Positions 56,120 through 64,000 of a stretch of 64,000 bases of DNA are shown piece after piece. The notes below the pieces were generated by a model that did not search any database, was not told the origin of the DNA, and worked only from the letters and a program-made list of their open reading frames with translations. A program made the position numbers and the translations under genes. The stretch comes from Ktedonobacteraceae bacterium. Lineage in GTDB: Bacteria > Chloroflexota > Ktedonobacteria > Ktedonobacterales > Ktedonobacteraceae. The first letter of the stretch is position 1, and each line of letters begins with the position of its first letter. The stretch spans positions 62,001 through 126,000 of the forward strand of contig DASRBN010000033.1 in assembly GCA_035653615.1 (NCBI GenBank), given 5' to 3'.

Positions 56120-57127
56120 ATGCCCTCGCGTCCGCTTTCTCTCGCTGGAGCAGGTGGTAAAAAACACCGCTCACCCTGGCTCTTCGCTGTCCCATTGCTG
56201 GTCGCAGGGGTGCTGGCTTCCGGCTATGCCGCCATCTCATTGCTGATCGCGAAGAAACTGGCCTATGCGCCCCATGTCTTGCCTCACAGCACCCCGGATT
56301 CGCTGGGTCTGGAGTACCGGGACGTGACATTTCCCAGCCGGGAAGATCACCTGCAAATCCATGGCTGGTTTATTCCCGGCGTATTGCCTGATGGCAGCCT
56401 GACTACCCGGCGAACCATCATTATGGTGCATGGCGTCCGGACCAACCGTGCTGATAAAGACGCTGGCTTGCTGGAACTTAGCGGACATCTTGCGCGCCAG
56501 GGCTTTGCCGTGCTTGCCTTTGATATGCGCGGCTCAGGCGAATCGACCCGCGCGCCGCTCACGCTGGGCTTTTTTGAACAGCGCGACGTATTGGGCGCGG
56601 TGGATTTCTTGCAATCGGGGCCGCTGCCTTATCCTGAACTGGGGCGTCCGCGCGTCATCGGTGGTTGGGGAGTCTCCATGGGTGGTGCGACGCTGCTGTT
56701 AGCCGCGGCTCGCGAGCCTGCTATTCGCGCTATTGTCTCTGATAGCGCGTACTCGAATATCATTCCCATTCTTGAACGCGAAATCCCCCGCAATAGTCGT
56801 CTTCCACGCATATTTACGCCAGGAGCGCTGCTCGCCGGAAAAATTCTTTACGGCGCAAATTATTATGCCATCCGTCCGGTAGATGTAATAGCCAGCCTCG
56901 TGCCGCGCCCGGTCCTCTTTATTCATGGCGCTGAGGATCTTTATATTTCCCCATCGCATATGCATGAACTTGCTGCTTGCACCGCCACTGGCTCCTGTAT
57001 CCAGGCATGGCTGGTGCCAGGAGCCGACCACGCGCAATCATTCAATACCCTGTTGGACGGATATGTAGCTCGCGTGGCCGCTTTTTATAACGAGGCATTG
57101 GGAACTGATAGTGAAGTTTTTCCTTGA
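56120..57127 (+). CDS. Membrane-anchored alpha/beta hydrolase
   Basis: This 335-residue protein has an N-terminal transmembrane helix (about 18-40) and a serine hydrolase domain of the alpha/beta fold. TIIMVHGVRTNRADK provides the oxyanion-hole strand, GWGVSMGGATLLL the nucleophile elbow (GxSxG), FIHGAEDLYIS the acid and VPGADHAQSFN the catalytic His. The triad is complete. This group includes BEM46/YqkD-like esterases; the substrate is unknown. The ATG at 56120 follows ACGGGAG. It lies 104 bases after the thiamine-precursor transporter and is probably separate from it. Confidence 0.88.
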   Translation: MPSRPLSLAGAGGKKHRSPWLFAVPLLVAGVLASGYAAISLLIAKKLAYAPHVLPHSTPDSLGLEYRDVTFPSREDHLQIHGWFIPGVLPDGSLTTRRTIIMVHGVRTNRADKDAGLLELSGHLARQGFAVLAFDMRGSGESTRAPLTLGFFEQRDVLGAVDFLQSGPLPYPELGRPRVIGGWGVSMGGATLLLAAAREPAIRAIVSDSAYSNIIPILEREIPRNSRLPRIFTPGALLAGKILYGANYYAIRPVDVIASLVPRPVLFIHGAEDLYISPSHMHELAACTATGSCIQAWLVPGADHAQSFNTLLDGYVARVAAFYNEALGTDSEVFP

Positions 57128-57166
57128 TAATGAATTTTCACCAGCAAAATGAGAAGCACTTGCTCC

Positions 57167-57273
57167 CCCCATGTCATTCTGAGCGCAGCGAAGAATCTGC
57201 ATCCATGACCACGGAGCTTCTTCCCTTTCGCTGCGCTCAGGGCTTCGGCTTACTTGCTCAGAATGACATGGGG
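57167..57273. repeat. Nested inverted-repeat element (~107 bp)
   Basis: Outer arms CCCCATGTCATTCTGAGC (57167-57184) and their exact complement (57256-57273) enclose inner arms GAGCGCAGCGAA (57181-57192) and TTCGCTGCGCTC (57228-57239). The ATGTCATTCTGAGCG...GAAGAATCT motif is a familiar dispersed intergenic repeat in diverse bacterial genomes. It lies between the convergent hydrolase and argD genes and could also serve as a terminator. Confidence 0.75.
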
Positions 57274-57285
57274 AGGCCTGAACTT

Positions 57286-58524
57286 CTACTCGTTCGCTAC
57301 CGGCATCTGTGCCACGTCCGCCAGCGCCTTATCCAGTAAATCTGCCGCCTCGTCAACATCTGCCTGGCTCACAATCAGCGGCGGGACGATGCGCAAGGTG
57401 TTTGGGCCAAGCGCATTGAGCAGCAAACCGTGTTCGAGCGCCTGTTGCACAATCGCGTGGGCAAGCTCATGCTTCACATTGACCGCCTGCATCAGCCCCA
57501 TGCCTCGCGGACTATCGATGAAAGGATATTTCGCGCAGAATTGCTCCAGCTTGCCGCGCCAGGTATTGCCCATCTTCGCGGCATTCTCCATCAGGTTTTC
57601 ATCGAGGATGGTTTTGATGGTTGCTATCGCGGCAGCAGAGGCAACAGGGTTCCCGCCAAAAGTCGTACCGTGATCGCCAGGAGCGAAGACATCCGTGCGC
57701 GGTCCGGTCAGCATCGCGCCAATCGGAATGCCTCCGGCCAGGCCTTTCGCCATCGTCACGATATCCGGCACAACCCCGTAGTGTTCCCAGCTGAAGAACT
57801 TGCCGGTGCGGCCCATGCCTGCCTGTACCTCGTCACAAATCATCACCAGATTCTGCTCATCGCACCACTGGCGCACACCCTGGATGAACTCCTGCGTCCC
57901 AGGCCAGATACCGCCCTCGCCCTGGATCGCCTCCAGCAAAATACCGACCGTTTTCTTGCTTGTCGCCGCCTTCAGCGCCTCCAGGTCATTAAATGGCACC
58001 TGTTTAAAGCCATCTGGCAGCGGCACCCAGGTCGCCTGGTAGTATGCCTGACCCGTAGCTGCCGTTGTAGCCAGCGTTCGCCCATGGAAGCTGCGCTCCA
58101 TGCTGATAATTTCAAAAGCTCCATCACGGTGGAGGCGTCCATATTTACGTGCCAGCTTGATGGCCCCCTCGTTGGCCTCGGCCCCGCTGTTGGAGAAGAA
58201 CGAACGCATGCCGCTGCTCAACAGGCCAAGCTGCTCCGCCAGTTCAATCTGGCGTGTATTATAGTACAGATTAGAAACGTGTATAAGCTGCGTTACCTGC
58301 TCCTGTACCGCCTGCACAACGGCAGGATGGCAGTGCCCCAGCACATTGACGGCAATGCCTGCCACGAAATCGAGATACACTTTCCCATCAGCATCCCAGA
58401 CACGCGTCCCCTCGCCCCGTACAAATGTAACAGGCTGGCGTTTGAAGGCGCTCTGATAATATTTGTGTTCCAGCGTCACCCAGTCGCGCTTGTTCACTTC
58501 TGTCTTCGCGTCTGTTGTTGTCAT
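57286..58524 (-). CDS. argD: Acetylornithine aminotransferase
   Basis: This 412-residue class III PLP-dependent aminotransferase converts N-acetylglutamate semialdehyde to N-acetylornithine in arginine synthesis. VYLDFVAGIAVNVLGHCHPA opens the domain. FFSNSGAEANEGAIKLARKY is the PLP-phosphate region, ICDEVQAGMGRTGKFFSWEH carries the cofactor-contacting Asp, and TMAKGLAGGIPIGAML contains the Schiff-base Lys. TTFGGNPVASAAA completes the site. It lies 59 bases downstream of argJ and is likely cotranscribed with it. Related omega-aminotransferases share these motifs; the arg context decides the call. Confidence 0.94.
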   Translation of the reverse strand: MTTTDAKTEVNKRDWVTLEHKYYQSAFKRQPVTFVRGEGTRVWDADGKVYLDFVAGIAVNVLGHCHPAVVQAVQEQVTQLIHVSNLYYNTRQIELAEQLGLLSSGMRSFFSNSGAEANEGAIKLARKYGRLHRDGAFEIISMERSFHGRTLATTAATGQAYYQATWVPLPDGFKQVPFNDLEALKAATSKKTVGILLEAIQGEGGIWPGTQEFIQGVRQWCDEQNLVMICDEVQAGMGRTGKFFSWEHYGVVPDIVTMAKGLAGGIPIGAMLTGPRTDVFAPGDHGTTFGGNPVASAAAIATIKTILDENLMENAAKMGNTWRGKLEQFCAKYPFIDSPRGMGLMQAVNVKHELAHAIVQQALEHGLLLNALGPNTLRIVPPLIVSQADVDEAADLLDKALADVAQMPVANE

Positions 58525-58583
58525 GTCGATTTTCTCCTTTGAAAATGCTACTATTCACCGGTCAAACTTTTACTTCTTAAAAA

Positions 58584-59795
58584 CTAACGTGTATAGAGTG
58601 TGTTCTCATCAATATAGCCATGGGTCAGATCACAGCCCCATGCGGTTGCTGTGCCGTCGCCAAGGTGAAGGTCAATAGAAATAGTGACTTCGCTGCCCGC
58701 CATAGCCGCGCGCGCATCGTCCTGGTTGTATTGAGCGGCCAGCCCCTGCTGTACGATATGCACATCACCGATGAAGATGTCGAAGTTGTTCGTATCAAGC
58801 TGGCAACCACTGGCTCCCAGCGCGGCCACAATGCGTCCCCAGTTGGGATCTCCTCCGGCCAGCGCGCACTGCCACAATGGTGAAAGCGTGACCGCGCGTG
58901 CCGCTTTTATAGCATCGCTTTTATGTCGTGCCCCTTTCACATGCACCGTCATCAGCTTCGTTGCGCCCTCGCCGTCGCGAGCCATCTCGATTGCCAGGTA
59001 CTGCGTCACATGCCGCAACGCGGCGCGGAATGTCTCCGCCTCTGGATGCTGCGCGTTGAGTGGTGTGTTGCCGGCCAGACCGTTGGCGAACAGGATGCAG
59101 CTATCATTTGTCGACATATCCCCATCCACTGAGATCATATTGAAGGTCTCCGCGACGGCTGCCTGCAATTCTGCCTCCAGCCATCCATGTTCGACGGCGG
59201 CATCGGTCGTCAGATAGCAGAGCATGGTCGCCATATTCGGGTAAATCATACCGGCGCCCTTAGTTACGCCGCCCAGTCGCACACTACGCCCCTCGATCTC
59301 AAATTCCAGCGCGATGCGTTTGGGGCACGTATCGGTCGTCAGAATCGCCTCTGAGAAGGCATTGCCCGCGTCAGCACTCAGCTCGATGGCTTTCACGCCT
59401 GCCTCGATCTTCTCAATAGGAAGTTGCCGGCCAATAATGCCGGTGGAGGAGCAGAGAACAAGCTCGTTCTCAATACCTAAACGTGCGGCGACAAATTCGG
59501 TCATACGATAGGCGTTGAGCAGGCCGGGGTTGCCGGTGGCGCAATTGGCGTTGCCGCTGTTCACAATCACCGCCTGAGCGCGACCACTGCGCAAATGTTC
59601 CTGGCAGACGATCACAGGCGCCGCTTTTGTTGCGCTGGTCGTGAACGTACCCGCTGCAATGCAAGGCACATCCGAGGCAAGGATAGCGAGGTCTTTGATC
59701 GAGGCATCAGATTTAATACCACAAGCGGTTACGCCCGCGCGAAAACCCTGGGGGGCCGTTACACAATTATCAATTTCGCGAAAAGTATGCGCCAA
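58584..59795 (-). CDS. argJ: Glutamate N-acetyltransferase / amino-acid acetyltransferase ArgJ
   Basis: This 403-residue ArgJ transfers acetyl from N-acetylornithine to glutamate (and in bifunctional forms also uses acetyl-CoA) in the cyclic arginine pathway. It self-cleaves at the conserved KGAGMI-P-N-M-A-TML site, here GGVTKGAGMIYPNMATMLCY, where the Thr before the second part becomes the nucleophile. The oxyanion motif VLCSSTGIIGRQLPIEKI and the C-terminal GGDPNWGRIVAALGASG are present. Length is normal. It precedes argD on the same strand. The ATG at 59795 follows TAGGAGG. Confidence 0.95.
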   Translation of the reverse strand: MAHTFREIDNCVTAPQGFRAGVTACGIKSDASIKDLAILASDVPCIAAGTFTTSATKAAPVIVCQEHLRSGRAQAVIVNSGNANCATGNPGLLNAYRMTEFVAARLGIENELVLCSSTGIIGRQLPIEKIEAGVKAIELSADAGNAFSEAILTTDTCPKRIALEFEIEGRSVRLGGVTKGAGMIYPNMATMLCYLTTDAAVEHGWLEAELQAAVAETFNMISVDGDMSTNDSCILFANGLAGNTPLNAQHPEAETFRAALRHVTQYLAIEMARDGEGATKLMTVHVKGARHKSDAIKAARAVTLSPLWQCALAGGDPNWGRIVAALGASGCQLDTNNFDIFIGDVHIVQQGLAAQYNQDDARAAMAGSEVTISIDLHLGDGTATAWGCDLTHGYIDENTLYTR

Positions 59796-60032
59796 CGAAG
59801 CTACCTCCTAAAAAATAAGAAAAGCATGAAAAAAACTGACTCTCGTGTGGAGTTCCCTATTAGCTGTTGCCGGAAGTGGGAACGGGAAACCAGGAACCTG
59901 CCTTTTCCTTCATTGTACAATGCGCAAGAGCGTTTTCACAACCCCTTCCTCAAACCCCGTTCAAGACTCTCGACAGCCCGTTTCCGTTATGTTACACTTC
60001 AGTAAGAAAGATGTATTGGAGTGTTCGTGTCT

Positions 60033-61016
60033 ATGCCTAAACCCTGGGATCGCGAGATGAAGCGATTGTTTAGAAAAGCACCACGTGATATCGTGCAATG
60101 GCTTTTTCCTGGAGCAGAATTTCATGGCGTTGTATCAACCGAATTAGATGCGGAACCGATCTTCGCAGATCATCTATTTAATATTTCCCAAGATGGGAAA
60201 CACTTTCTATTGCACCTTGAGTTTCAAAGTAGCCATGACCCGGATATGGCCCGGAGGTTGTGGAAATACAATGTACGTGCGACAATACAGTATGAACTTG
60301 CTGTCTGGTCGTGCGTAATCTATCTGAAAAAATGCAGTACGCTTCAAGAGCCTTTCCTTATAGTGAAGCTACCTGGTGGTAGATCCATCCATCAATTCGA
60401 TTTTTCCATGATTCGATTATGGGAGGTGCCGACCAGGGAACTTAAAGAGAAAGGGCTTGCCGGATTGTTTCCTCTGCTGGTATTGACGCAAGAGGGTGCG
60501 AGACGAGAAGTAATTGAGGATGTCATTACAGGGTTACCGCCATCAGAGGAAGCATCAAAAGCTGATTTACTGGCGTTGACATTTGGATTAGCGTCGTTAG
60601 CATTTGACAATGAAGAAGACCAGCAATGGCTCATCAGGAGGTTCGCTATGTTGGATGATATCTTAATGGAGACACCTGCGTTCCAACACATCAGAAAAAT
60701 GGCTCTTGAAGAAGGGCTTAAAGAGGGGCTGGAAAAGGGGCTTGAGAAAGGGCTTGAGAAAGGGCTTGAGAAAGGGCTGGAAAAGGGGCGAGAAGAAGGA
60801 AGACTGGAGGGGCTGCGTGAAGTCGCGCTCAGGGTTGTTCAAGTGCGTTTTCACGACCGCCGGCTCCAACAATTGGCGAAATTTCGGGCATCTCAAGTGG
60901 ATGATCCAACAGTACTTGAGGACTTGATAACGAAGATCGCCCTTTCCCAGAGCGTCGAAGAAGCCCACAACATTCTTCTTGATGTATCCGATGCTGACGA
61001 CGAGCAATTGGAGTAG
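60033..61016 (+). CDS. Rpn/PD-(D/E)XK transposase-like nuclease family protein with KGLE repeats
   Basis: This 327-residue protein of the Rpn-like PD-(D/E)XK nuclease family includes recombination-promoting nucleases and many 'putative transposase' copies. The N-terminal MPKPWDREMKRLFRKAPRDI and the core DAEPIFADHLFNISQDGKHF, LLHLEFQSSHDPDMARRLWK contain the Asp, the ExQ catalytic motif and the usual RLWxYN. A coiled region follows with five or more tandem (E)KGLEKGLEKG units (about residues 225-250). Role in the cell is unclear. The start is uncertain: ATG at 60033, or GTG at 60027 with better spacing from TTGGAG. Confidence 0.8.
   Translation: MPKPWDREMKRLFRKAPRDIVQWLFPGAEFHGVVSTELDAEPIFADHLFNISQDGKHFLLHLEFQSSHDPDMARRLWKYNVRATIQYELAVWSCVIYLKKCSTLQEPFLIVKLPGGRSIHQFDFSMIRLWEVPTRELKEKGLAGLFPLLVLTQEGARREVIEDVITGLPPSEEASKADLLALTFGLASLAFDNEEDQQWLIRRFAMLDDILMETPAFQHIRKMALEEGLKEGLEKGLEKGLEKGLEKGLEKGREEGRLEGLREVALRVVQVRFHDRRLQQLAKFRASQVDDPTVLEDLITKIALSQSVEEAHNILLDVSDADDEQLE
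60715..60790 (+). repeat. 12-base in-frame tandem repeat encoding KGLE units
   Basis: The unit GAGAAAGGGCTT (with variants GAAAAGGGGCTT and GAGGGGCTGGAA) is repeated about six times, coding Glu-Lys-Gly-Leu. In the family such tracts vary in length between copies, presumably by replication slippage. Confidence 0.85.
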
Positions 61017-61030
61017 CAACCAGCCAGATG

Positions 61031-61066
61031 ACCCTTGCCTTCACCCTGGACATCTCCGGCAAGGGT
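61031..61066. terminator. Hairpin between convergent genes
   Basis: ACCCTTGCC (61031-61039) and GGCAAGGGT (61058-61066) pair perfectly around an 18-base loop, between the Rpn-type gene and the small minus-strand gene. No T-tract, so termination is plausible but not certain. Confidence 0.45.
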
Positions 61067-61080
61067 CTTGCTGGATAAAC

Positions 61081-61347
61081 TTAATCTTTGGGCACCGGGC
61101 GCCCATTGCGTTTAAAAAGTTCGCGCCAATCCTGCTCCTGCAGCTCGACATTAAACTTCTTTGCCGCCTTCTGGATGCGTTTCCAGGCTTCATCGCGTTC
61201 CTTGTTCGTCACTCCCTTAACCTGGTCGAATCGTGCCACAGCCTCTTGAACGTGGCGCGCATCTTCGAGCGGTTCTTTGCGTTCTTTCGGGAAAGCGAAC
61301 TCTTTATCCGGCAGTTTTTCGCGCTCTTTGTTTGATAATTCGGCCAT
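61081..61347 (-). CDS. Small conserved protein (DUF6582-like)
   Basis: This 88-residue, highly charged soluble protein reads MAELSNKEREKLPDKEFAFP, then KERKEPLEDARHVQEAVARF and DQVKGVTNKERDEAWKRIQK. The pattern 'FAFP...R..PL.DA.HV..A.ARF.QV.GVT' is a widespread small family of unknown function, often seen in phages and in bacterial genomes. The ATG at 61347 follows AAAAGGAGC. No neighbouring gene suggests a role. Confidence 0.8.
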   Translation of the reverse strand: MAELSNKEREKLPDKEFAFPKERKEPLEDARHVQEAVARFDQVKGVTNKERDEAWKRIQKAAKKFNVELQEQDWRELFKRNGRPVPKD

Positions 61348-61713
61348 CGTTTGCTCCTTTTACAAGAATTTGTGAGCTATTTCACATCTTTTTACTTCCC
61401 TGTACTATATACTCAATAATGCACGGCAGCAAAATCCTGACGAGAACACCCGATGACCCTTGACAACCAAATGCAGGATTCCTGCGGAATGTTGATATCC
61501 GAAAGGGCAACGGCTGGAGAACCTGGTGATCTTTGGCAACCAGATCAGGAAATCCCTCTGCCCTGTAGGGCCAACCGCAGGCCTTACAGTCTTCTCCCGC
61601 AAGGAAAGCCCCTACCAGTACCAGCATATGTATGTAATACGTTTGAAAAAGGTCTCTTTAAGACAATGAATTGAAAAAAGCCGCCAATAAGCAAGCGGCA
61701 AAAGGAAAAAAGC
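61348..61713. other. Intergenic region before the secreted repeat protein
   Basis: I see no gene, and no RNA class I can name. Short imperfect direct echoes occur (GACAACCAAATGCAGGA and GGCAACCAGATCAGGA; CTGTAGGGCC...GCAGGCC), so decayed repeat material is possible. The promoter of the downstream gene is presumably near its right end. Confidence 0.4.
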
Positions 61714-62904
61714 ATGAAAAAACTATGGCAAATGTTCTTCTTATCGATTGGTTTGTTCTTGCTGGTCTGTTCACAAGGGGATTTGGTACAGGCTGCTCCA
61801 GTAAGTAGTGGGAGCTGGAAGATCATTGCTAGCTCCAATCCTCCTGGTGACGATAGTCTGTTCGCGGTTGCTGCCATCTCTTTGAATGATGCCTGGGCGG
61901 TTGGCTCCTCCGGTCAGGATGGTCCTAGCCCTATGACATTAACGGAACACTTTAATGGCACGCAATGGAGCGTCATCCCAAGCCCCAACCCCGGCCCCAG
62001 CAGTAACAAGCTCTATAGCGTAGCTGCCACCACAATGAACGATGTCTGGGCCGTGGGGTACTCGTATAATAGTCCTCCCCAGACCTTGATCCTGCATTAC
62101 GATGGCACGCAATGGAGTGTAATCGCCAGTCCATCTCCCGGATCATTCAACAACCAGTTACTGAGCGTGTCCGCCATCTCCGCTCATGATGCCTGGGCTG
62201 TAGGCTATGCCGCGAGCAATACGACGACCCAGGCATTGATCGAACACTACAATGGCAGTAGCTGGGAAGTTATTCCTGGCCCCGCGCTCAGCTCCTCGTA
62301 TTATGAGCTGGATGCCGTAACCGCGCTCTCATCTACCAACGTCGTGGCTGTTGGAAGCTTTATCAATCAGCAAGGCAATTCACAGGCGTTGATTGAGCAT
62401 TGGAACGGCTCGCGTTGGAAGGTGCTTTCCGGTCCAAATCCTGGTTCATCCAGCAGGCTGAATGGCGTGGTAGCCGTATCGTCCAGTGACATCTGGGCTG
62501 TGGGCGAATTTACCCCTCCACAAAGTAATGCAGCAACGCTGATCGAACACTTTGACGGCAACACCTGGCAGGTCGTCTCCAGCCCAAACCGGTCGGCTTT
62601 GAATTACAATGGCCTGGTGAGTGTGACTGCTCTTTCCGCCAGTGATGTCTGGGCTGTGGGTCAATCAGGCATTTCAAATGGAGATGCTCCACATGGCAGC
62701 TTCTCTCAGAGCCAGGTTTTTCCCCGCACCCTGATCGAGCACTTTGATGGGAGCAAGTGGCGCATTGCGGCCAGTCCAAACCTCGGTACGAGTGATACGC
62801 TTACAGGCGTCTCCAGCGTTTCCGGCACCGGCCATGCCTGGGCTGTAGGCTCCTACTATAATAGCGCGCCACCTGTGCAGACACTTACCGAGTTCTATGG
62901 CTAG
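61714..62904 (+). CDS. Secreted WAVG-repeat beta-propeller-like protein
   Basis: This 396-residue protein has a Sec signal peptide (LWQMFFLSIGLFLLVCSQGD...VQAAP; cleavage near residue 29) and seven tandem ~50-residue repeats. Each has a core like LYSVAATTMNDVWAVGYSYN followed by TLILHYDGTQWSVIASPSPG. The WAVG and EHxxGxxW motifs suggest blades of a beta-propeller, a fold often used for binding surface partners. No catalytic site is seen. AAAGGAAAAAAGC precedes the ATG. A second secreted repeat protein of a different type lies at 24.5 kb. Confidence 0.85.
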   Translation: MKKLWQMFFLSIGLFLLVCSQGDLVQAAPVSSGSWKIIASSNPPGDDSLFAVAAISLNDAWAVGSSGQDGPSPMTLTEHFNGTQWSVIPSPNPGPSSNKLYSVAATTMNDVWAVGYSYNSPPQTLILHYDGTQWSVIASPSPGSFNNQLLSVSAISAHDAWAVGYAASNTTTQALIEHYNGSSWEVIPGPALSSSYYELDAVTALSSTNVVAVGSFINQQGNSQALIEHWNGSRWKVLSGPNPGSSSRLNGVVAVSSSDIWAVGEFTPPQSNAATLIEHFDGNTWQVVSSPNRSALNYNGLVSVTALSASDVWAVGQSGISNGDAPHGSFSQSQVFPRTLIEHFDGSKWRIAASPNLGTSDTLTGVSSVSGTGHAWAVGSYYNSAPPVQTLTEFYG

Positions 62905-63025
62905 CGGGCGGCTTTCTATTCCTTCAGATTGATTTCTGAGCAGTTCTCTACAGCGTACAATCAAACCGGCCATCCATTCTATCGAGTATTCCCCCGAAAG
63001 ATGGAGAGCAGGATTGAACGATTGC

Positions 63026-63069
63026 TAAAAATCGTCCTATTCAGCACAGTTATGCTAAATAGGACGATT
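63026..63069 (-). terminator. Intrinsic terminator of the phosphomannomutase-like gene
   Basis: On the minus strand AATCGTCCTATT and AATAGGACGATT (63058-63069 and 63030-63041) pair perfectly, with an inner AGCA/TGCT stem, and are followed by TTTT. It lies about 70 bases after the stop at 63137. Confidence 0.8.
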
Positions 63070-63136
63070 CGCGTCAGCACTATCCTCTATACAATGAGAT
63101 CAGTTGACTGTAACAGTGTATCTGGTCGGAGTGCTA

Positions 63137-64000
63137 CTACTGTTGCAAGCCGCTCACAACGCGCGCGTATTTCTCCGCCAGCGCCTGGGCCTGTTCGTTG
63201 GAAACGGACTCGGCCACCACGTGGAACAATGGGCGGTCGGCATCGGGCAGCACCAGCACCCATTCTTTGCCTAGATCGATCTTGATGCCGTCAATCGGCT
63301 TCGTGCGCCTGTCTCGATATTGCTCGCTCAGGATGCGCATCACCTTGCCCTTGCTTTCCCAGGGGCAATTCACCATGGTCCTGCTGATGTAGTAAGACGG
63401 CAGGTCATCGACTACCTCTGAAAGGCGCATCTCGAACGTCGCCAGCAACTCGAGTAACTTTATGACGGCGAGCATGCCATCGAAAGCAGGTTGCATGGCC
63501 GGGAAGACAAACCCTCCTGTACCATCACCGGCCAGCACCACACCTTCGCGTCCCGCGGCGCTCAATATCGCGTAGGTCTGCACGCGCGTATGCTGGATAT
63601 GCCCTTCGTAGCGTTGCGCGATATGCTCTAACGCATTGGGAGCCGTCACCGGCGCCGCTACCGTCCCGCCGCGATATTTGCGCAAGAACAGGCTTGTCAT
63701 CACGGCCAGCATCTTTGTCCCGTCCAGGATGCGGCCCCGATCATCGACTACCGAAAGCCGTTCGCCACCTGGGTCGATGCGTATGCCCATATCGTTGTTC
63801 AATGTCGCGGTAATCGTTGCCAGGCGTTGCAGGTCTTTCTCTATTTCTTCCATGGGACGCGAGAAACGCGATTCGTCCGTATTGTTATTCAGCACGATCA
63901 CCTCGCAGCCAAGGCGATTGAAAAGCGCCGGCAGTATCTGCACGGTACTACCATTAGCGTAATCGACCACCAGTTGGAACCTGCGCTGCTGCACCAGCTG
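63137..64000 (-). CDS. Phosphomannomutase-like domain protein (partial, continues past right edge)
   Basis: The frame is open to the right edge; 287 C-terminal residues are visible. It matches the alpha-D-phosphohexomutase fold. Domain II is FQLVVDYANGSTVQILPALF. Domain III holds GIRIDPGGERLSVVDDRGRI, where the metal loop DPDGDR is altered to DPGGER. The sugar-contact loop is VLAGDGTGGFVFP in place of GExSGH, and the C-terminal domain IV contains phosphate-contact residues near the end. Degenerate mutase domains of this kind are usually fused behind a sugar-nucleotide (mannose-1-phosphate guanylyltransferase-like) domain, which would lie outside the window. The GTG at 63994 is probably internal. 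Confidence 0.8.
   Translation of the reverse strand, partial: QLVQQRRFQLVVDYANGSTVQILPALFNRLGCEVIVLNNNTDESRFSRPMEEIEKDLQRLATITATLNNDMGIRIDPGGERLSVVDDRGRILDGTKMLAVMTSLFLRKYRGGTVAAPVTAPNALEHIAQRYEGHIQHTRVQTYAILSAAGREGVVLAGDGTGGFVFPAMQPAFDGMLAVIKLLELLATFEMRLSEVVDDLPSYYISRTMVNCPWESKGKVMRILSEQYRDRRTKPIDGIKIDLGKEWVLVLPDADRPLFHVVAESVSNEQAQALAEKYARVVSGLQQ

Noticed and set aside
59595-60005. Plus-strand 136-residue frame over the argJ start and leader
   Set aside because: It is mostly antisense to argJ, and the remainder lies in a non-coding A/T-rich leader.
61348-61713. Riboswitch or tRNA-like element before the WAVG-repeat gene
   Set aside because: Only short imperfect repeats; no cloverleaf or recognised aptamer core could be drawn.

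Overview
The window looks like chromosome of a spore-forming, multicellular-type Chloroflexota bacterium, most plausibly class Ktedonobacteria. This is inferred from gene content and protein style, not from a marker gene. Supporting features are a T-box-controlled serS, transmembrane Ser/Thr kinases with Ala/Thr/Asn-rich linkers, a GerW/YtfJ-type spore protein, an ECF sigma with an unusual membrane partner, a separate nuoJKLMN cluster and several dispersed GC-rich palindromes. No rRNA, tRNA or CRISPR array was found.

Layout. 1-5 kb: the 5' part of a metallophosphoesterase gene, an IS200/IS605-type tnpB inserted just upstream of it, an acyltransferase-3 gene with an apparent 1-nt frameshift, and an ECF sigma / membrane anti-sigma-like pair. 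5-9.6 kb: a YfcE-type phosphoesterase, serS with promoter, T-box leader and terminator, then a two-gene unit (a 300-aa protein of unknown function followed by a pentapeptide-repeat protein with a pore-like C-terminus). 9.8-21.4 kb: a type III-B CRISPR-Cas (Cmr) island: a divergent P-loop ATPase/tandem-Csx3 fusion, a CARF-LuxR-HTH protein, cmr1-cas10-cmr3-cmr4-cmr5-cmr6, a CARF protein with a RelE-like tail, csx15 and a CARF-PD-(D/E)XK nuclease (Card1/Can2 type). Cas10 keeps GGDD and Cmr4 keeps its catalytic Asp, so both cyclic oligoadenylate (cOA) synthesis and target RNA cleavage are predicted. cas1, cas2, cas6 and the array are absent, so crRNA must come from elsewhere.

21.6-34 kb: housekeeping and hypothetical genes (SPW protein, sulfotransferase, tRNA nucleotidyltransferase with HD domain, secreted HAF-repeat protein, NAD kinase, RecN, FAD oxidoreductase, Nudix, integral membrane glycosyltransferase-like protein with a structured leader, ferritin-like protein) and a PadR regulator whose consensus promoter sits inside an 18-bp-arm palindrome. 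34-40.5 kb: a compact promoter-hairpin-T-tract unit (possible small RNA), TPR protein, membrane protein, phospholipase C-type phosphoesterase and a zinc-ribbon pseudokinase. 41-47.2 kb: nuoJKLMN, the membrane arm of complex I. 47.2-53 kb: two tandem Ser/Thr kinases and a kinase-less paralogue sharing one C-terminal extracellular domain, with a GerW-like gene between them. 53-56 kb: TPP riboswitch plus ThiZ-ThiX-ThiY-type pyrimidine precursor ABC transporter. 56-64 kb: alpha/beta hydrolase, argJ-argD, an Rpn-type nuclease with a Lys-Gly-Leu-Glu repeat tract, a small conserved protein, a secreted WAVG-repeat protein, and the 3' part of a phosphomannomutase-like gene running off the right edge.

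The most interesting part is the Cmr island, where one locus appears to encode a cOA generator, two probable cOA-activated effectors, one or two probable ring nucleases and a candidate cOA-responsive transcription factor.
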